Below are positions 55,802 through 64,000 of a stretch of DNA of 64,000 nt, piece after piece. Source of the stretch: Methanoculleus formosensis. Lineage in GTDB: Archaea > Halobacteriota > Methanomicrobia > Methanomicrobiales > Methanoculleaceae. Each line of letters begins with the position of its first letter. Position 1 is the first letter of the stretch. Where the stretch lies: contig NZ_VHLL01000001.1 of NCBI RefSeq assembly GCF_025384765.1, forward strand, positions 124,001-188,000, given 5' to 3'. Position numbers and translations under genes: made by a program. The notes under the pieces were generated by a model. That model searched no databases, was not told the DNA's origin, and saw only the letters and a list, made by a program, of their open reading frames with translations.

Positions 55802-56788
55802 ATGGAAATTGCGATCATCGGTGCATCCGGATACACCGGGGGCGAACTGATGCGGCTCCTGCTGCAGCACCCGTCCGCGGACGTCGTCGCCGCGACATCC
55901 CGGAAGTTGGACGGCACCCCCGTCGCCTCGGTGCACCCCCATCTCCTGGGGCTGACCGATCTCGTCTTTCGGAACACCGAGGCCGGCGATATCGATGCCG
56001 ACTTCGCCTTCCTCGCTGTCCCCCACACGGCAGCGATGAAGGTTGCCGGGACGCTTGCGGAGCGGGGGATAAAGACCGTCGACCTCTCGGCTGACTACCG
56101 TCTTGCGAAGGATGTCTACGAGAAGACCTACGGCGTGACCCATACGGCCTACTTCGAGGCGCCCTACGGCATCCCCGAACTCCACCGGGAAGAGGTCAGG
56201 GGAGCCGCCTTCGTCGCGAACCCGGGCTGCTTCCCGACCGGTGCGACGCTTGCGGCGGCGCCGCTCGCGAAACTCGCCCACACCATCATCTACGACTCGA
56301 AGACCGGGGTCTCGGGCGCGGGGAACACCCCCTCCGCGACCACCCACTACGCGAATGTCGGCGACAACTTCAGCGCCTATAAGTGGACGACCCACCGGCA
56401 CCTCGTGGAGATGAAGCAGGAGGTCGCCCGGCTCGGCTCGACCGCCCGGTGCTACTTCACGCCCCACCTCCTCCCGGTGAACCGGGGCATCCTGACGACG
56501 GCCCACATCCTCCTCGATGAGCCGATGGAGCAGAAGGAGGTCGAGGCGCTCTACCGGAAGTTCTACGCCGACGAGTTCTTCGTCCGCTACCAGCGGCCGA
56601 CCCTTGCGGCCGTCCGCGGGACGAACTTCTGCGACGTCGCCGTCGAGAGCGAGGGCGACCGGGTCGTCGCGGTCTCGGCGATCGACAACCTGGTCAAGGG
56701 CGCGAGCGGCCAGGCGATCCAGAACATGAACCTGATGTGCGGGTTTGCGGAAGACACCGGGCTCCGCTCCGCCGGGATGCTCCCCTGA
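55802..56788 (+). CDS. argC: N-acetyl-gamma-glutamyl-phosphate reductase
   Basis: The 328-residue protein has the NADP Rossmann start [17 protein letters not shown], the catalytic cysteine in [19 protein letters not shown] and the ArgC segment [19 protein letters not shown]. It reduces N-acetylglutamyl phosphate to the semialdehyde in arginine synthesis. I start at ATG 55802; the TATA box TTCTATAAAA (about 55777) lies so close that the transcript is probably leaderless. The CBS, argJ and argB genes follow. Confidence 0.95.
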   Translation: MEIAIIGASGYTGGELMRLLLQHPSADVVAATSRKLDGTPVASVHPHLLGLTDLVFRNTEAGDIDADFAFLAVPHTAAMKVAGTLAERGIKTVDLSADYRLAKDVYEKTYGVTHTAYFEAPYGIPELHREEVRGAAFVANPGCFPTGATLAAAPLAKLAHTIIYDSKTGVSGAGNTPSATTHYANVGDNFSAYKWTTHRHLVEMKQEVARLGSTARCYFTPHLLPVNRGILTTAHILLDEPMEQKEVEALYRKFYADEFFVRYQRPTLAAVRGTNFCDVAVESEGDRVVAVSAIDNLVKGASGQAIQNMNLMCGFAEDTGLRSAGMLP

Positions 56789-56797
56789 GGTGATGAG

Positions 56798-57286
56798 ATG
56801 GCAATGCTTGTCAGGGAGATCATGACTCCGGACCCGGTGACCGTCCGGGTCGACTCGCCGGTGAGCGAAGCGGCGGGACTGCTCAGGAAGTACCATATCG
56901 GCGGGCTCCCCGTGATGGACGGCGACCGGGTGGCGGGTATCGTCACCGAGACGGACATCCTCTCGCTCCTCGATGTCGGCGAGATCTCCGACGACCTCTG
57001 GCTCCCCTCGCCGCTCGAGATCATCGAGGTCCCGGTCAGGGAGTTCATCAACTGGGAGAAGACGAAGCGGGCGCTCACCGATATCGGGAGCCTGGAGGTC
57101 CGGCGCGTGATGAGCAGCCCGGTCGTCGCCATCGACGAGGATGCCGATATCACCGATGCGGCATCCCAGATGCTCCACGAGGGGATCGCCCGCCTCCCGG
57201 TCCTCCGCGACGGGCGGCTGGTCGGGATCGTCACCCGGGCGGATATCGTCCGGGGTATCGGGATGTCTTCGGAGGAGGGGTCATGA
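56798..57286 (+). CDS. Two-CBS-domain protein in the arginine operon
   Basis: The 162-residue protein is two CBS motifs in tandem: LVREIMTPDPVTVRVDSPVS ... IGGLPVMDGDRVAGIVTETD and EVRRVMSSPVVAIDEDADIT ... IARLPVLRDGRLVGIVTRAD. Such a pair binds adenosyl ligands. It lies nine bases after argC and overlaps argJ by four, so it may sense energy or S-adenosyl ligands to regulate arginine synthesis, which is inference. Confidence 0.9.
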   Translation: MAMLVREIMTPDPVTVRVDSPVSEAAGLLRKYHIGGLPVMDGDRVAGIVTETDILSLLDVGEISDDLWLPSPLEIIEVPVREFINWEKTKRALTDIGSLEVRRVMSSPVVAIDEDADITDAASQMLHEGIARLPVLRDGRLVGIVTRADIVRGIGMSSEEGS

Positions 57287-58422
57287 AGAGTATATGTGGA
57301 GTCGAGGGCGTCAGCGCCGCCGGGATCAAGGAAGGGAAATACGGGCTCGCCCTGATCCGGGCGAGCGGGACCGCGGCCGGGGTCTTCACCACGAACCGGG
57401 CCCGGGCGGCCCCGGTCGAGGTGATGATGGAGCGGATGCGCCGGGGGACTCTCGACGCCGTCGTCGTCAACAGCGGGTGCGCGAACGCCTACACCGGCGA
57501 GCGGGGCTACCGCGACGCCGTGGAGATGTGCGAGATCGCGGGCGGAGCGCTCGGCCTCGATGCGGAGTCGGTCGGTGTCGCGAGCACCGGGGTGATCGGG
57601 CGCTACCTCAACCTCCCGCTCATAACGGATCAGTGCGGGCGGGTCGCGCCGCTCCTTGCCCATAGTGCCGATGCCGAGGACGCGGCGGCACGGGCGATCA
57701 TGACGACCGACACCTTCCCTAAACACGCCCTCGTCGAGACGGAGACGTTTGCCGTCGGTGGGATCACCAAGGGGAGCGGGATGATCGCCCCGAACATGGG
57801 GACGATGCTCGCGTTCCTCTATACGGACGCCGAGGTCGAGGGACCAGTGCTGCAGGATATCCTCCGCACGGCGACCCGGCGGTCGTTCAACCGGGTCGTC
57901 GTCGACGGCGACACGAGCACGAACGACGTCGCCTTCTGCACCGCGACCGGCGCCGCCGGGAAGGTGGACCGTGCCGAGCTCGCAACCGCCATCGAGGCCG
58001 TCTGCCGCGACCTTGCCGTCCAGATCGCCCGCGACGGCGAGGGGGCGACGAAACTCCTCGAGGTGACCGTCCGCGGCGCTCCCGATGAGGACGCCGCCGC
58101 AGAGGTGGCACGGACGGTCGTCGCCTCCCCGCTCGTCAAGACCGCGATCTACGGCGAAGACCCGAACTGGGGGAGGGTGGTCGCGGCCGCAGGGAGGGCC
58201 GGCGTGGCGTTCGACCCCTACGCCGTCTCGCTCTCGGTCGGGGATACGCCGCTCGTCCTCCGCGGCGAGATCGTCGCCGATCTCGTGCAGGCGAAGGCCG
58301 CGATGCGGGGAAGCACGGTCGCGTTCGACCTCGACCTCGCCGCGGGCGACGGATTAGCAACGGCGTGGGGGTGCGACCTCACGGAGAAGTACGTGGAGAT
58401 CAACGGGAAGTACACGACATGA
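57283..58422 (+). CDS. argJ: Bifunctional ornithine acetyltransferase / N-acetylglutamate synthase
   Basis: The 379-residue protein has the ArgJ self-cleavage site in [20 protein letters not shown], where the chain is cut before the threonine that becomes the nucleophile; the residue before it is glycine rather than the more common alanine. Other landmarks are [17 protein letters not shown] and [13 protein letters not shown]. It recycles the acetyl group from acetylornithine to glutamate. It overlaps argB by four bases. Confidence 0.94.
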   Translation: MKSICGVEGVSAAGIKEGKYGLALIRASGTAAGVFTTNRARAAPVEVMMERMRRGTLDAVVVNSGCANAYTGERGYRDAVEMCEIAGGALGLDAESVGVASTGVIGRYLNLPLITDQCGRVAPLLAHSADAEDAAARAIMTTDTFPKHALVETETFAVGGITKGSGMIAPNMGTMLAFLYTDAEVEGPVLQDILRTATRRSFNRVVVDGDTSTNDVAFCTATGAAGKVDRAELATAIEAVCRDLAVQIARDGEGATKLLEVTVRGAPDEDAAAEVARTVVASPLVKTAIYGEDPNWGRVVAAAGRAGVAFDPYAVSLSVGDTPLVLRGEIVADLVQAKAAMRGSTVAFDLDLAAGDGLATAWGCDLTEKYVEINGKYTT

Positions 58423-59288
58423 AACGAGAAGACGTGCTGATGGAGGCACTCCCTTATATCCAGAAGTTTTACGGCAAGACGATCGTGATCAAACTCGGCG
58501 GCCACGCGATGGTCGACCAGAACATCCTGAATACCGTGATCCGGGACGCCGTCCTCCTGCGCTACGTGGGGATGAAGGTCGTCCTGGTTCACGGCGGCGG
58601 CCCCGAGATCACCGCGAAGATGCAGGCGATGGGGAAAGAACCCAGATTCGTCGGCGGCCTCCGGATCACCGACGCCGAGACGCTCGAGATCGCCCAGATG
58701 GTCCTGGTGGGCAAGATCAACGCCGGGATCGTCGCCCTCATCGCAAACTGCGGCACCCGGGCGGTCGGGATCTCCGGCAACGACGGCAACCTCCTCATCG
58801 CCCGGAAGATGGAGCCCCAGCGGGTGAAGGTCGGGGAGACCGTCGAGGAGGTGGACCTCGGCATGGTCGGCGAGATCGAGGAGGTCGACCCCGAGTTGCT
58901 CAACGGCCTCCTCACCCAGAACTATATCCCGGTCGTGGCCCCGATCGCCCTCGACCGGCAGGGCCGGAACCTGAACATCAACGCCGATACGGCGGCCGCG
59001 GAGATCGCGATCGCTCTCAAGGCCTTCAAGTTGATCAACCTCACAGACGTCGACGGCGTGATGAACGCCGAACGGACGATGGTCTATCACCGCCTCTCGC
59101 TCGCTGAAGCGGAGGCGATGATCGGCGAGGGGATCATCGCCGGCGGGATGATCCCGAAGCTCGACGGGTGCATGAAGGCGGTCCGGAGCGGCGTCACGAG
59201 CGCCCACGTCGTGAACGGCAACAAGGAGCACAACCTGCTCCTCGAACTCTTCACCGACCTGGGCGTCGGGACGATGCTCACCCTATAA
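58419..59288 (+). CDS. argB: Acetylglutamate kinase
   Basis: The 289-residue protein has the amino acid kinase motifs [42 protein letters not shown] and [12 protein letters not shown], and the ATP-site lysine in [17 protein letters not shown]. It phosphorylates N-acetylglutamate, the step before ArgC. I start at [11 protein letters not shown]; the earlier frame overlaps argJ. A T-run follows the stop. Confidence 0.95.
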   Translation: MKREDVLMEALPYIQKFYGKTIVIKLGGHAMVDQNILNTVIRDAVLLRYVGMKVVLVHGGGPEITAKMQAMGKEPRFVGGLRITDAETLEIAQMVLVGKINAGIVALIANCGTRAVGISGNDGNLLIARKMEPQRVKVGETVEEVDLGMVGEIEEVDPELLNGLLTQNYIPVVAPIALDRQGRNLNINADTAAAEIAIALKAFKLINLTDVDGVMNAERTMVYHRLSLAEAEAMIGEGIIAGGMIPKLDGCMKAVRSGVTSAHVVNGNKEHNLLLELFTDLGVGTMLTL

Positions 59289-59300
59289 CCCCTTTTTCTT
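59289..59300 (+). terminator. T-rich terminator after argB
   Basis: CCCCTTTTTCTT just after the argB stop is a plausible archaeal terminator for the arginine operon. Confidence 0.4.
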
Positions 59301-59360
59301 CAGACCGTACCGCAGGGCCCGGGGCTTGCCCCTGGATCCCGGAAACCCGTACCTTCCCTC

Positions 59361-59645
59361 TCACGGCAGGTTGCCGTCGCCGCTGCATCCCCGCTGCCGC
59401 TCCTCGCTCATCCCGACCAGGAGCTCGAAGATGCTCCTGACGGCGACCGGGTCGATCCGGCTCTCGACGGCGTAGGCGAAGACCCGGTCGAGGACCGCCT
59501 TTCGTTGCGCTGGATCGTGGATGGAAAGCCCCTCCTCCTGCTTGATCCGGGCGATCCTCACCGCCAGCCTCTGCCGCTGTGCGATGAGGTCGATGATCCG
59601 TTCATCGATCTCGCGGATCTCGTTCCTGACGGCATCCAGAGTCAT
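59361..59645 (-). CDS. Chorismate mutase (AroQ type)
   Basis: The 94-residue protein starts MTLDAVRNEIREIDERIIDL and shows the three-helix AroQ pattern with active-site residues R (in VRNEIREID), R/K in AVRIARIKQEEG and E/R near SIFELLVGMSEERQ. It converts chorismate to prephenate for phenylalanine and tyrosine. The ATG at 59645 is used because the AroQ fold begins there. It is divergent from the M50 peptidase gene. Confidence 0.88.
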   Translation of the reverse strand: MTLDAVRNEIREIDERIIDLIAQRQRLAVRIARIKQEEGLSIHDPAQRKAVLDRVFAYAVESRIDPVAVRSIFELLVGMSEERQRGCSGDGNLP

Positions 59646-59734
59646 ACTACATGATAGGCCGCGGCCGGGGAATAAACCTGACGGGCCCACCCGGGGAGAA
59701 AGATATTACCGTGCCGGAACAAACCTGATACCGA

Positions 59735-60325
59735 ATGCTGGAACGAATACCGCTACGCGAACGTCGGGACCTCCTGATCGCGTGGCTCGCCATATCGATC
59801 GCCTTCACCCTGATCTACATCCGGGGCGGCGTGGACCCGATCGGGCTCGTCTTCTACTTCGTGATGTCGCTCGTCACGGTGGGCGTCGCCTTCGTCCTGC
59901 ACGAGCTGGCGCATAAGTTCGCCGCGATGCGCTACGGTTACTGGGCGGAGTTCCAGAAGGACAACCAGATGCTCCTCGTCGCTGTTGTGATGGCAGCGCT
60001 CGTCCAAGTTGTCTTCGCAGTGCCGGGAGCAACCTACATCAACGGAAACCCTACCCGGACGGAGAACGGACGGATATCGGCGGCAGGCCCGATCACGAAC
60101 CTCCTCCTCTGCATACCTTTCGCGGCTCTCGTGCTTCTATCCGGCGGCGGGTTCCTCAGTGAAGTGGGCTCAATCGGGCTCCGGATCAACGCGATGATCG
60201 CGACCTTCAACATGCTTCCGATCAGCGTTCTCGACGGCCGCAAGGTTCTCTCCTGGAACCCGGTCATCTTCGCGGTCCTTATGATCGCCTCGCTCGGGCT
60301 CCTCGTCTGGTCGCTCCTCCTCTGA
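59735..60325 (+). CDS. M50-family intramembrane metallopeptidase
   Basis: The 196-residue protein has about five or six helices with the zinc-binding HELAHKFAAMRYGYWAEF (HExxH) and the second-site motif NMLPISVLDGRKVLSW (NxxPxxxLDG). This is a compact site-2-protease-like enzyme that cleaves substrates within the membrane. No PDZ domain or anti-sigma-like partner is adjacent. Start ATG 59735 follows a TATA-like stretch AGATATTACCG. Confidence 0.87.
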   Translation: MLERIPLRERRDLLIAWLAISIAFTLIYIRGGVDPIGLVFYFVMSLVTVGVAFVLHELAHKFAAMRYGYWAEFQKDNQMLLVAVVMAALVQVVFAVPGATYINGNPTRTENGRISAAGPITNLLLCIPFAALVLLSGGGFLSEVGSIGLRINAMIATFNMLPISVLDGRKVLSWNPVIFAVLMIASLGLLVWSLLL

Positions 60326-60337
60326 GCAACCACTTTT

Positions 60338-63300
60338 TCAGGCCTTCTTCAGCGTGAACCGGAACACCGCGCCGCACTCCGGCCGGCCCGGCGCCCGGTC
60401 GCCGACCCATACCCGGCCGCCGTAACGCGTAATCAGCATCCGGGTGATATAGAGCCCGAGACCCTGGCCGCTTTTGCAGTTCCGGCTCTGCCCGAATCGC
60501 ATGAATATGGCGTCTTTCATCGCATCGGGAATCCCCGGCCCGGTGTCCTCGACAACAACCATGACCTCGCCGTCGTTCTCCTCCACCCGGATGGTGACCT
60601 CGACCTCCGCTCCCCCGAACTTGATGGCGTTCCCGATCAGGTTCGTGAAGACCTCGGGAAGGAGCGCGTCGGCCATGACCGCGAGATTCGTGCCGCCGTA
60701 ACGGATCCGGCTCCCGGGGAAGATCGCGATCTCGTCCCGGATAACCCCGTCGAGGTCTACCGGAACGAGCACCGCCGATTCCTTGTGGATCCGGCGGATT
60801 GTCGAGACGTTCCGCAGAATCTCGACGCTTTTGCGGATACTGCTCTGAAGTTTCTGTGCGTGGTCTCTTCCTTTCCCTTCGAGCATATCGACGAGGAGAT
60901 CGGCGTAGAGGCCCGAGACGTTCTCGGCGTTCCTGATGTCATGGCCGAGGATGTCGAGGTAGAGGTTTGCCTCCCGTTCGGCCATCTCAAGCTGCCGGAT
61001 CAGCAGGGTGCGCTCGACGGAGGTGCCGATCTCCCTTCCGATGGCCGTAAGGATGGAGCGGTCGGCGGCGGTGAACCGCTTGCCCTCCCCGGAGACCACA
61101 TTCAGCGCCCCAATGACCTTCCCGTGCGCCGTGATCGGGATGCTCGCATACTGGTGCGGTGTCCCCTCCCCCGGGTAGCGGAGATCCGGGTGATCGTCGA
61201 AGAAGAGGGGGTTTCCTGCCACCAGCACCTCCACGTAGGGCTGCACGGTGATGTCGGGGATGCACGGCTGCGGAGAAAAGCCATCAGGAAGACTCTGCAC
61301 GCAGACGAGCCGCGCTCTCTCCCTCCCCGGTTCGATCAGGTAGATGCCGCCGCCGGAGAGATCGAGGAGGGAGAGGATCGCCGCGAGCACCCGTTCCAGG
61401 ACCTCATCGACATCCGTTGCGGACGCCGATACCCCGATGATCCTGTTCAGGATCGAGAGTTCCCGGTTATGGGCCTGGATCTCCGCCTCGGCCTGTTTCT
61501 GGCTGGTGATGTCGGTGAGCGAAGCCGTGATGCAGAGGGGAACTCCGTCGCCGTCCCTGACCAGGCTTCCGGAGAACATGGCATAAAACGTCGTTTCATC
61601 CCGCCTTCTGCCGATCCGTTCTCCGGTGTGCCTGCCGGTGCGGACGACGTTCTCAAACGCACTTCGGCTCTCTTCCTCGTTCTGCCAGAGTTCCGTGACC
61701 CGCTTCCCGATCACCTCGGTCGGGGAGTCGTAGCCCCACATGGAGAGAAACGCCCGGTTGACGTAGATCAGGCGGCCGTCGAGGTCGGCGACGGCGAACG
61801 CGCTCAATGATGACGCTATCGCCATATCCCTGATCCGGAGTTCCTGCTCGGCCTGCTTGCGTTCGGTGATCTCGATCCCCGACCCCATCGTGCAGATCCG
61901 CCTGCCCGCTTCATCGGTGACGACAGAGAGGAAGAGCTGCATGGGGAAGGTCGAGCCGTCTTTTCGTCGCGATTTCACCTCGCCCGACCAGGCGCCGTCC
62001 CGGATGAGTTTCTCTCCGATCTGGTTCATCTCTCCCGGGTCGGCCCAGAGCACCGAGACGTGCTGCCCGATGATCTCCTCCTCCTCCCACCCGTGTATGG
62101 CGAGGGAGGCGCGGTTGGCGTAGATGATCCTTCCGTCGTAGTCGGAGAGAGAGATGCCTTCGAGCGCCGACGCTATTGCCATATCCTTGATCCGGAGTTC
62201 GAGTTCGGCCTGCCGCTGCCCGGTAACGTCGCGGAGGGAGTGGAGCGTCCCGGTAACCCGTCCGGAATCGTCGGTTAAGGTGCTGAGCGTCTCGTCGACG
62301 GATATTACCTCTCCATCTCTCTTCCGGTGACCGACGACACCGCGCCAGGTTCCGGATGAGCGGAGGGCATTCTTCGCCGCCTCTTCGTCGCCCGGGCGGA
62401 GCCACCCGATGGTGAAGAGTTCTGAGGTGGATCTCCCGAGAGCCTCGCCGGAAGGAACGCCGTAGAGCCGCTCCGCTGCCCGGTTCATGTAGGTGATCCT
62501 CTCATCCGTGTCGGCCGCGATCACGGCATCCTCCACCTGCGAGAGCACCTGGGCCTGGAACCGGAGTTGCTCTTCCGCCCGTTTCCGGCCGGTGACGTCG
62601 CGGCTGATCCCGAGCAGCCGCCGGACGGCACCGTCGCGTTCTGCCATCGGGAAGAGATGCGTCTCAAGCCAGATGCCTCCGCCGTCCCCCGGGAGATGGG
62701 TCTCTTCGGTGAGGGTCTCCCCGGGAGACGCCGCTATCGTCCGGATCATCGAGAGCCATCTCTTCGTGACATCGGGCGGGAAGACCTCCCTGTGGTTCTT
62801 ACTCCGCAGTCCCTCCGGGTCCACGCCGAGCAGGCGGCCGCCGGCACTGTTCACGTAGAGGGCGTTCCCCTCGGTATCGATGAGGAATATGACGTCCGGC
62901 GCCAGTTCCGTAAGCGTCCGGTAGCGCTCTTCGCTCTCCCGGAGCGCCCGGGCCATCTGCATCTCCTTGCTGATATCGACGGCGGTGGCCATGATGCAGA
63001 TCGGGTTTCCTGAGTCGTCCCTGAGGAGAGCCGCGGTGATATGAGCGGTAAATTCCGTCCCGTCAGCCTTTCTGCCGACCAGTTTCCCGTTGCACCTGCC
63101 GCGCTCCGCAAACTTCGCAAGCACCCTCTCGACCCTGGCCGGGTCCACCCAGAACTCCGTGATATGCCGCCCGATTACCTCTCCCGGGTCGGTCAGCCCG
63201 CCCAGCGCGAGCAGCGCCGGGTTGACGTGCGTGATGTAGCCGTCGAGGTCGGCGATGGCGATGGCGGCAAACGACGACTCCACCGCCATCCTCCCGATCA

Positions 63301-63763
63301 GGAGTTCTCGCTCCGCCTTCTTCCATTCCGTGATCTCGGTACGCGCCTCCGTGATCTGGAGCGCCTGCTCCCCGCGGTTCTGCCCGGTAACGTCGCTGAG
63401 CACGATCACCGAACGGGCTGTCCCGGGGATCAGGCCGATGGCGATCTCGACGATGTGGACGTTGCCGGAACGATCGAGAAACGAGATGGAGTAGTTCTCC
63501 GGCGTTGCAAGTGGATCCTCTCGCCGGAGAGCGTTGTATTCCTGCAGCCGCCGGCGTTCGTCTTCGGATGGTATAAGATCGAAGAACCGCTCTGTCCCGG
63601 CTATCTCGGTGGATGTGTACCCCGAGAGCCGCGCGAACCCCGCATTCGCCCAGATTACGCGGCCGTCCTCATCGAGAACCAGGACCGCGTCCTGTATACC
63701 CTCCAGTATCCGGTAGTCCGGCTGCGCGCCGTAGAGACACTCCGACGGCTCGGCGGGGGTCAT
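60338..63763 (-). CDS. Soluble multi-PAS/GAF sensor histidine kinase
   Basis: The 1141-residue protein has six PAS domains (starting near residues 17, 160, 285, 405, 530 and 655; for example ILEGIQDAVLVLDEDGRVIW), a GAF domain (about 785-935), and a kinase core with phospho-acceptor histidine 941 in LDILGHDIRN, N-box NLIGNAIKFGG, G1 DTGPGIPD and G2 GQGLGLYITRM. No membrane helix is seen, so it senses cytosolic signals. No response regulator gene is adjacent; such orphan kinases are common in this group. Four of the PAS units look like recent duplicates (MAIAS then A-FAVADLDGRLIY patterns). Confidence 0.92.
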   Translation of the reverse strand: MTPAEPSECLYGAQPDYRILEGIQDAVLVLDEDGRVIWANAGFARLSGYTSTEIAGTERFFDLIPSEDERRRLQEYNALRREDPLATPENYSISFLDRSGNVHIVEIAIGLIPGTARSVIVLSDVTGQNRGEQALQITEARTEITEWKKAERELLIGRMAVESSFAAIAIADLDGYITHVNPALLALGGLTDPGEVIGRHITEFWVDPARVERVLAKFAERGRCNGKLVGRKADGTEFTAHITAALLRDDSGNPICIMATAVDISKEMQMARALRESEERYRTLTELAPDVIFLIDTEGNALYVNSAGGRLLGVDPEGLRSKNHREVFPPDVTKRWLSMIRTIAASPGETLTEETHLPGDGGGIWLETHLFPMAERDGAVRRLLGISRDVTGRKRAEEQLRFQAQVLSQVEDAVIAADTDERITYMNRAAERLYGVPSGEALGRSTSELFTIGWLRPGDEEAAKNALRSSGTWRGVVGHRKRDGEVISVDETLSTLTDDSGRVTGTLHSLRDVTGQRQAELELRIKDMAIASALEGISLSDYDGRIIYANRASLAIHGWEEEEIIGQHVSVLWADPGEMNQIGEKLIRDGAWSGEVKSRRKDGSTFPMQLFLSVVTDEAGRRICTMGSGIEITERKQAEQELRIRDMAIASSLSAFAVADLDGRLIYVNRAFLSMWGYDSPTEVIGKRVTELWQNEEESRSAFENVVRTGRHTGERIGRRRDETTFYAMFSGSLVRDGDGVPLCITASLTDITSQKQAEAEIQAHNRELSILNRIIGVSASATDVDEVLERVLAAILSLLDLSGGGIYLIEPGRERARLVCVQSLPDGFSPQPCIPDITVQPYVEVLVAGNPLFFDDHPDLRYPGEGTPHQYASIPITAHGKVIGALNVVSGEGKRFTAADRSILTAIGREIGTSVERTLLIRQLEMAEREANLYLDILGHDIRNAENVSGLYADLLVDMLEGKGRDHAQKLQSSIRKSVEILRNVSTIRRIHKESAVLVPVDLDGVIRDEIAIFPGSRIRYGGTNLAVMADALLPEVFTNLIGNAIKFGGAEVEVTIRVEENDGEVMVVVEDTGPGIPDAMKDAIFMRFGQSRNCKSGQGLGLYITRMLITRYGGRVWVGDRAPGRPECGAVFRFTLKKA

Positions 63764-63946
63764 ACGTGTATCCTCCTGCTACCCTGAGGTATAGGTTGAT
63801 ACAGGATGGAATTATACGGGAGTATTAATCTGTTACGGTTGCAGAGCGGCGGGAAAGAATTGTTGCTCTGTGCGCCCGGCGGCGGTGGGCGTCATCGCAT
63901 GCGTACGGTGCCGTGGAAATGATATTCACCCTGGCATACCGGGGTA

Positions 63947-64000
63947 TCAGGGTCTTGCGTCCTCCGCACACTCCCGTCCACCGAGAAGGTCGACCACGTC
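63947..64000 (-). CDS. Possible 3' end of a gene cut by the right edge
   Basis: On the minus strand the last 54 bases read in one frame DVVDLLGGRECAEDARP and a stop at 63947-63949. The composition is like real coding sequence, but too little is present to identify it. The 180 bp between it and the kinase gene hold a possible TATA (ATTATACGGG) but no gene. Confidence 0.3.
   Translation of the reverse strand, partial: DVVDLLGGRECAEDARP

Overview
The window is GC-rich (about 60-65% by eye) and archaeal. It carries the archaeal riboflavin synthase/lumazine synthase pair, cysteate synthase and fused sulfopyruvate decarboxylase for coenzyme M, a methanogenesis-marker-16 (DUF39 plus ferredoxin) protein, TATA/BRE-type promoters and a PGF-CTERM protein. 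Together these point to a hydrogenotrophic methanogen of the Methanomicrobiales, most like Methanoculleus. I found no rRNA, tRNA or CRISPR array.

Layout. 0-3 kb: class V aminotransferase (cut by the left edge), ribC, ribH and a class I aminotransferase in one tight operon. 3-5.5 kb: a 16-repeat TPR protein divergent from radC. 5.6-9.3 kb: a YIP1 protein, a secreted CARDB-like protein and a MacB-like ABC ATPase and permease. 9.3-11.3 kb (minus): two GerW/YtfJ-like genes around a DUF2953 gene, then a DUF457-type membrane protein. 11.4-16.3 kb: TrpB2, ATP-NAD kinase family protein, Na/Pi cotransporter, CcdA-like protein. 16.3-18.6 kb: membrane proteins, one of them a broken gene. 18.8-21.7 kb: MarR regulator and a bacterial-type Lon with matching operators. 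25.2-31.6 kb: an XRE regulator divergent from a six-gene operon ending in coenzyme M synthesis genes. 32.3-36.2 kb: C50-carotenoid-type genes (cruF, crtI, crtB, lycopene elongase). 53.5-64 kb: DraG-like hydrolase, a solo TnpB, argC-CBS-argJ-argB, chorismate mutase, M50 peptidase and a six-PAS histidine kinase.

The unusual part is 38.2-52.9 kb, with an older relative at 21.7-25.2 kb. It encodes secreted metzincin-type metallopeptidases with propeptides, proteins that are propeptide only, a clan CD cysteine peptidase with a PepSY protein, small membrane proteins sharing an unnamed domain, and a membrane-tethered winged-helix regulator. Four promoters in it share an 18-bp palindrome exactly 12 bp upstream of the TATA box. 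Three of these transcripts begin with a conserved ~165-nt leader that can fold and shows a compensatory base-pair change. I read this as an undescribed, co-regulated extracellular proteolysis system with trans-acting propeptide modules; the parts are visible, their joint function is inference.

A second regulon-like signal is a ~46-bp promoter module present eight times, always before a gene for a membrane or secreted protein. Three genes carry single in-frame stops (TGA once, TAG twice), so the accessory parts of this window appear to be decaying as well as duplicating.
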